A stretch of 64,000 nucleotides of DNA from Diplocarpon mali. Lineage: Eukaryota; Ascomycota; Leotiomycetes; Helotiales; Drepanopezizaceae. The stretch lies in the NCBI GenBank assembly GCA_024741835.1, contig JAENRP010000025.1, forward strand, positions 7,077 through 71,076. The letters run 5' to 3'. Below the pieces are notes generated by a model. That model saw nothing but the letters and a program-made list of their open reading frames with translations, did not search any database and was not told the origin of the DNA. Of this stretch, positions 59,137 to 64,000 are shown in pieces (the first letter of the stretch is position 1; each line of letters opens with the position of its first letter). The position numbers and the translations under genes were made by a program.

Positions 59137-59992
59137 TTAATCAAGTGGGAGGGGCTGGTGTATACTATGCATGTTCGTTGTTTTGGGGCTGGGAAGGAAT
59201 CTTGAGAGTAGGTTGACTGGCTGCTCTGTTTTTTTCAGGCGAAAGGGCGCGCGACAGTATCGTCTCCAGACACTGTTCATGGGTTCTCGACTTTGACGTG
59301 GCTCAGAAGCTTGAGGTTTACGGGGAAAGCGATTCTCCTGGCAGTATCGAAGGATCCACCTTCTTCCAAAGGTGTGTTTCCTGTACCTTGAGAATTCTAT
59401 GTTATGTTGAAAGTGTTGTGTGTCGTCGCCCTTCGGGAATGCCACCTCGACAAAGCCCAGAGCCGCTCGGGGGGCTCAGCATGGCCGATTAGTGTCCTCT
59501 AATGGTACGGCTTCTAGTTACCAGAATCCCAAGTCACTGGGCATTATGCTCTCGATCTAGGAGACTGTCGGACCGGAATTCTTATGGTGAAGAGTCACAA
59601 TGCAGCTTCTCAATACTCAACCCATCTACAGATCTAGCAAGTGTCAAGCACAGTAAGGGTTATCAAGGTTGCATTAAATCAGGGCGGATAACGTCTTATT
59701 TACAGAGTAGCGATTCTATCCCAGTGCTATCGGTCAGACCAGCCCGGTCGGATAGTCCCAAAACGTCATGTCCATAGTCACATCCTTGTCCCAATGTCAA
59801 TGTCAGTGGTAGCAGCCGGATATTATCAGCTTGTCTTTAGATGCAGCCAATATTCAACCGACCAGCGCCTCCCCAGCTCTGCGTCCGCGTGTCAGTACGT
59901 GTCAGTCTTCGACGAGACAGAGTCAGGTCTGACCATGTGAGTGGAGCTGCAGCAGCGCGGCTGACGTTTAGCGCGCTTGCAGTCGGTCATTT
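59137..59992. other. Intergenic, nothing recognised
   Basis: The 3' UTR of the DUF423 gene is followed by ordinary sequence without coding character. Confidence 0.5.
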
Positions 59993-60238
59993 CTACACCT
60001 CATAGCAACCATATAAGCTGTCTTTGTCTCGTGATTGGGGGCCCGGATGCTCACAAGCCCTTCCAACCAGCGTGTCTCTTGGTGGGATTCGACCGGCAGG
60101 AACGTGCATGTTCCGAAGAGTCGTGGGTGAGAGCATCAAGTAGTCGAGGCAGCAACCGGGAAAGGTGCCTTTGGGGCAGCCTGTGCCGGTGCTGGCAAGG
60201 CCGAAGAGGATCGTGATGGGGGCGAGGACTTTGACCAT
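59993..60238 (-). CDS. Candidate small secreted cysteine-rich protein
   Basis: The open frame contains an ATG at 60238 that starts an 81-aa protein with a signal-peptide-like start (MVKVLAPITILFGLASTGTG). A CPKGTFPGCC motif follows, resembling the beginning of several Leotiomycete small secreted proteins. Cys residues are at 21, 29, 30, 62 and 78. The frame is open further upstream to 60370, so the start is a choice based on the signal peptide. The second half is not obviously Cys-patterned, so the true gene may have an intron after the first exon or may be a truncated copy. The function is unknown; a cell-surface or effector-like role is only an inference. Confidence 0.4.
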   Translation of the reverse strand: MVKVLAPITILFGLASTGTGCPKGTFPGCCLDYLMLSPTTLRNMHVPAGRIPPRDTLVGRACEHPGPQSRDKDSLYGCYEV

Positions 60239-62824
60239 CGTGATTCTGGATTCTGGGAGTCTGCTTGCTGCGGCGTATGCAACGCGGCGATGGTGCTGGA
60301 GAGAAGCCTCAGCGATAAATGATATTTGAGTGGACGTGCCAGTGTAGATGGGAAGGAGCGGATGGGACATTCATCTCTCACAGCGCGGGACTGCGGATGT
60401 GAGAACATCAAGGAAGTGTCAACTCGAGCAATCCAAGCTGTTCAAGTCGCATGTTCGACTGGTCAACTCGGCGGAACTGCGCGGGCATGAGGACAAGATT
60501 CCTGCCCGCGCTCTTCATAAGACGTCAGGTCGGAATAGGCAGTGGACTCGACATCGATAAGCTCTCCGGATTGCCTGGACGATCGCGTTGATCCGACGTT
60601 CTGGAAGTGTTGCGTAAAGATAGCATTAACAAGGAAGCTCAAGAGTCACCACTAGTACAGAGGACTCGAAATCACAAGATGAAATGAGGTCCCGACTGAA
60701 TTCACCCTCTTTCTAGATATGCACAATACTCCCGACTGCGACGAAGCTGCCTTATTGTTCTCCCTCTTTTCCAGAGTTCAGTCTTGACGTGGTATTCTGG
60801 GTAAGAAGGTAGACGCCTACCGACACTGTCCTCACACAGACCTGGCTAAACGAGCGCTTCTATGCCATTAGTATGGCAGGGTCAAGAATACGTTGTCGCA
60901 GGCCAGCAAACACCACGTTGGCGCTTGTTGCCGGGGGACTTATTTTAGTATAGCGATGAAGTATTACATGATCCCATTCAGTTGCAGAGGCAAGCAGGGG
61001 CGTCTGACCCGAGAAGGGAACCAAACACCTGATACTTGTTTATGCTGTAAATTGGGTAGAGAGGTACATTAACAGCACATGATACTGAGTAATCTGCCAC
61101 AAGATCAAAAACGGAGATGGAAATTATTCCCCACTCTACCCAAGACACCTTGGGTACTTTCAGAAGAGAGTCGAGGACAAAGTATCATGAAATCGTAGCA
61201 TCACAGCGTTCTCATCGCAAACGCCTCACAAGCTGAGCGTTGCACCCTGATATCCCCACCCCGCCCTGCAACTAGGAGGTTATCCCTCGGCGCAGGCCAA
61301 ACATACACGGTATTAGCGGAGAGACAAAGGTGGATTCCTGGTAGGTGTACAAGGACAAGGACACCTTCGCATAGTGTCTTCTTGGCCTGCGACGATGTCG
61401 TAGAGCAGAGGTTAAATTCAAATTCCATCTGGCGTCGACACACAATCTGCCGACGGAGCGCTGGTACCCCCCCCACGCTGCGCACGGAAACCGGAGGAAT
61501 TCTCCTCGGACGCAGTCGTCCGCGTGACAAGCGCTTGCTAGCCATGAAATAGAGAGGAAACCCTCTCTGTGGTAGAGGCTCGAGCAGCCAGGAGAACTCT
61601 CGAGTGCAAGCACGGCTGGGATCACTCAGCAGAGCAAGTGACACGCCCTCGACAGCTCCGATCCCGATGCTGTCGTCGGACGATCCAACCTCTGTTCTAC
61701 CACGCGGCCCCTGTCGACAAAAGGGCTCCAGGACGCGTCTTTTCAGCACCATGTACAGAGCCACCGTGGTAAGTCTTGTAGTTTCCGATTCAGCCCCGTC
61801 GGAATTCATCTTACCTACCTTTCACCACGACCTCGCTTCAAGGCATCTCTCCGTCCTTCACCTCCCCTGATTTCAAAGCTCGTCGCCCAGGACGAAGACT
61901 CGATCCGGAAAAGACAAGGGGGTGGAGAAGACCCGCTCCGGCGGAGCTATCTGTGCCTATATGCAAGCTTTACACACTTTCGTGAATCTCTAACGTTTTC
62001 GGCTCTTGTCGACACTCTGCCCCGCACCGAGACAAAGGCTTCTTTCGATGCGACGCCTTCGTTCGATACTCGGGGTAGCAGATGTACGATATGTGGAAGG
62101 AGGACGGGCGCGAGCAGAGATACGCTATCGGAGGTAAGCTATCGGGAGTATCTTGTCGGAAATAAGCTGTCGGCAAGGAAGTGATCGGAAGCGTGAAAAG
62201 TAATTTTCTTCTCGGGAGGCGGGGGGGGGCGGAATCTGTATCTGTACTTGCAGTTTTCAGTTATCGAAATCGGATGCTTCCGAGGCTTGGTCACGGAACG
62301 CTAGCCCTGGAGAGCAAGAGTAGGTGTAAGCGAGGGGATAGTCAAGAAGATAGTCGTCTGGGTGACGGAAGACCTGATTTCCAGGATATTCACAAGCCCA
62401 TAGTTACTTAGTACAAGGTGGAAATAATCCACAATTCTAGACCGTGCACTCTAGATACTTGGCAAGGCTGCTTTTATTCTTTTCTCTAGTATTTTATATA
62501 CAATCTATAGTAAAAGTGTTGATTTCTAGTATAAAAAGCGGCGAGTTAATATTATTATATTATTGGTAGTACCCCTTGATCAAGGCCCCTGTTAGTAGAA
62601 ACCTCTAGAATGGTGCACAGACTATGAATGTGGAATATTTTCAACATGTACTAAGTACATTAATAGGTTCGTACGTATGCCAAGTTTGAAGCCTCTCATG
62701 AACGCTGATAGAGATATCTGCCAGCAAAGTCTCAGGGTCGAACATAGCGTTCCTATACACACCGAACCGCTGTCCCTTCCCCCCCCCCCCGCACCACCGT
62801 CAGACTATGGCTCACATCCACCGC
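60239..62824. other. Intergenic; no supported gene
   Basis: The longest frame here (about 200 codons on the minus strand, 61201-61809) lacks any domain and changes composition along its length. Around 62.4-62.7 kb the DNA is AT-rich. A poly-C run lies at about 62780-62791, shortly downstream of the oxidoreductase gene. Confidence 0.5.
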
Positions 62825-64000
62825 CTAGTTGATGGTGCTATTCTGCAATCCCAGCCAGGTCCCCGGCGCCGGGTAGGTTCTCAGATCCCGCTCCTGCTGC
62901 CCGAACAGAAAGCTGATGTCGCGGGTGAAGTTAGCCGGCACGCTCCTGTCCAAGGGGGGAGGGATCTCCGAGGTCTGGGTGTACGGGTCGACGATACACG
63001 CGCGGCCGTCGCGGGCGATCATGTGGTCGGCGTTGATTCCCGGCGACACCCAGAAAATCATCTTGGGGTCGATGGACTTCTTGAGGGCAGAGAGACGCGG
63101 GTAGTTGTCCCCCCAGAACTGGCTCGTCCAGTCCTTGGAGGTGTGGCTTCCCTGTTGTGGCAGGATCAGCTCGGGGGCTTCTGCTTCTGGGTACGAAGAG
63201 ACACGAACCTCGTTGATGTATGCACCCATGTCTGGCGCGAGCTCGCGCAAACTATCCATGCTCGTTCCCGCTGCCTCATCCTTCATCCCGACGACGAGGC
63301 TTCGGGGAGAAAGTCAGCAGCGTTCGATTGTATCGGCAAGAGAGTGGGTGCAGAGGGAGCGCTCGAGAGTTCCGGCGAGTCTCCGGGAGGAAGCTCTCGA
63401 ACCTGGAGGGGAGTAGCGGGGCATGTGTACGTACGCAGACGCTCTTCTCCATCCTGGGTTGGCAGCAACCTCAACACCGCTGCCGACTTTGTAGCCAGGG
63501 GTGACCACCTGCACACCATAGTCACCTCTCGTAGTCCGGAACGCCGAGGTGAGGTCCGGGCTTTGGAGATGCTCGGGGGCGAGCAGCGTGCTATCGAACC
63601 CGATGATTCCGCGGCCATATGGCTCGTTGGCGGTGACGACTGGCATGGGGCCGTAGGTGGAGCTGAAGTACTCCGTGTAGCTCTGATAGTGGAATGCCTT
63701 GGTCTGGAACGGCGTCATATCCTCGAACGAGGACATCTCGCTCAGGATCGGGCCCCAGAATCGATTAGCGATCTCGAGGCCAGATGCACATCCGGGGTGG
63801 ATGACAAAAGAGCGCATGCTCGTTGGATTGACGTAGAAGCTGCCGCTGATACCCTTTTTCTGCATTTCCGGGACCTCGCTCATGAGGTAAGCCATGGCCT
63901 TGCTCATGGGGTGCTCGCCAGTCTCGAAATTCGAGGCATTGGCGCCTGTTCGAGTCGAGTTGACGTAGAAGGCCATAGTCGTGATAGGAACGTCGGGGTA
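62825..64000 (-). CDS. FAD-linked (BBE-type) oxidoreductase, C-terminal part, cut by window edge
   Basis: The visible exons are 64000-63435 (continuing beyond the window) and 63299-62825. The 135-nt intron has a GTACGT donor and a CTGAC...CCGAAG 3' end, and the junction restores WRRASALVVGMKDE. The stop at 62825 follows ...GLQNSTIN. The 346 visible residues cover the substrate-binding half and the berberine-bridge (BBE) tail: ELAPDMGAYINEVRV, then FWGDNYPRLSALKKSIDPKMIFWVSPGINADH. The N-terminal FAD-binding PCMH domain lies outside the window. Several N-glycosylation sites suggest a secreted or vesicular enzyme. Such flavoenzymes oxidise sugars or secondary-metabolite intermediates. The substrate cannot be told from this part. 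Confidence 0.88.

Noticed and set aside
61201..61809. 202-codon minus-strand frame
   Set aside because: No domain, uneven composition, overlapping frames on both strands and no splice context.
1..64000. CRISPR arrays, rRNA genes, intact transposons
   Set aside because: No regularly spaced repeats with unique spacers, no rRNA core sequences and no intact transposase or reverse transcriptase frames were seen.

Overview
The window looks like nuclear DNA of a filamentous ascomycete (Pezizomycotina; the DNA polymerase kappa N-terminus and the gene style suggest Leotiomycetes, but that is an inference). Evidence: short GT-AG introns of about 44-137 nt, compact conserved housekeeping genes, long AT-rich stretches almost free of genes, and families typical of fungi (peptide N-glycanase without a PUB domain, an HNEL-ended ER FKBP, RPEL-repeat protein, BBE-type FAD oxidoreductase).

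Layout. 1-5 kb: GC-rich low-complexity DNA, then a broken cytochrome P450 (+). 5.1-6.3 kb: a two-exon conserved nuclear-type gene (-). 6.3-10.4 kb: AT-rich spacer. 10.4-16.3 kb: a gene-dense block with an RPEL-repeat gene (+), DNA polymerase kappa (-) and mitochondrial EF-G1 (+); the last two share a 446-bp divergent promoter. 16.4-22.2 kb: gene-poor and littered with broken coding pieces, including a sugar-transporter pseudogene. 22.3-22.9 kb: an intact dimeric alpha/beta-barrel protein gene. 25-33.6 kb: a GC-rich, microsatellite-rich island with an assembly gap of 91 N; it carries PNG1 (-). 33.6-36.4 kb: UTP4 (-). 36.4-50.4 kb: mostly AT-rich desert with three intact islands: a predicted secreted protein (-), a small two-exon gene (-) and an ER FKBP (+). 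50.4-54.8 kb: three minus-strand genes, two of which are tandem paralogues of a cysteine-cluster family, followed by a P-loop kinase-like gene. 55-58.5 kb: AT-rich desert. 58.7-59.1 kb: DUF423/TMEM256-type membrane protein (+). 60 kb: a small cysteine-rich secreted candidate (-). 62.8 kb to the end: the C-terminal part of a FAD-linked oxidoreductase (-), cut by the window edge.

There is no obvious single pathway. The intact genes are mainly housekeeping (translesion synthesis, mitochondrial translation, rRNA processing, protein quality control, ER folding). The accessory content sits in the AT-rich or decayed parts. The most unusual item is the tandem pair at 50.4-52.8 kb: the two proteins share almost nothing except a C-terminal Cys/His/Trp cluster, but that cluster has the same spacing and the same intron position in both, which argues for a paralogous, probably metal-binding, fungal family. 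No CRISPR, rRNA or convincing tRNA was seen.
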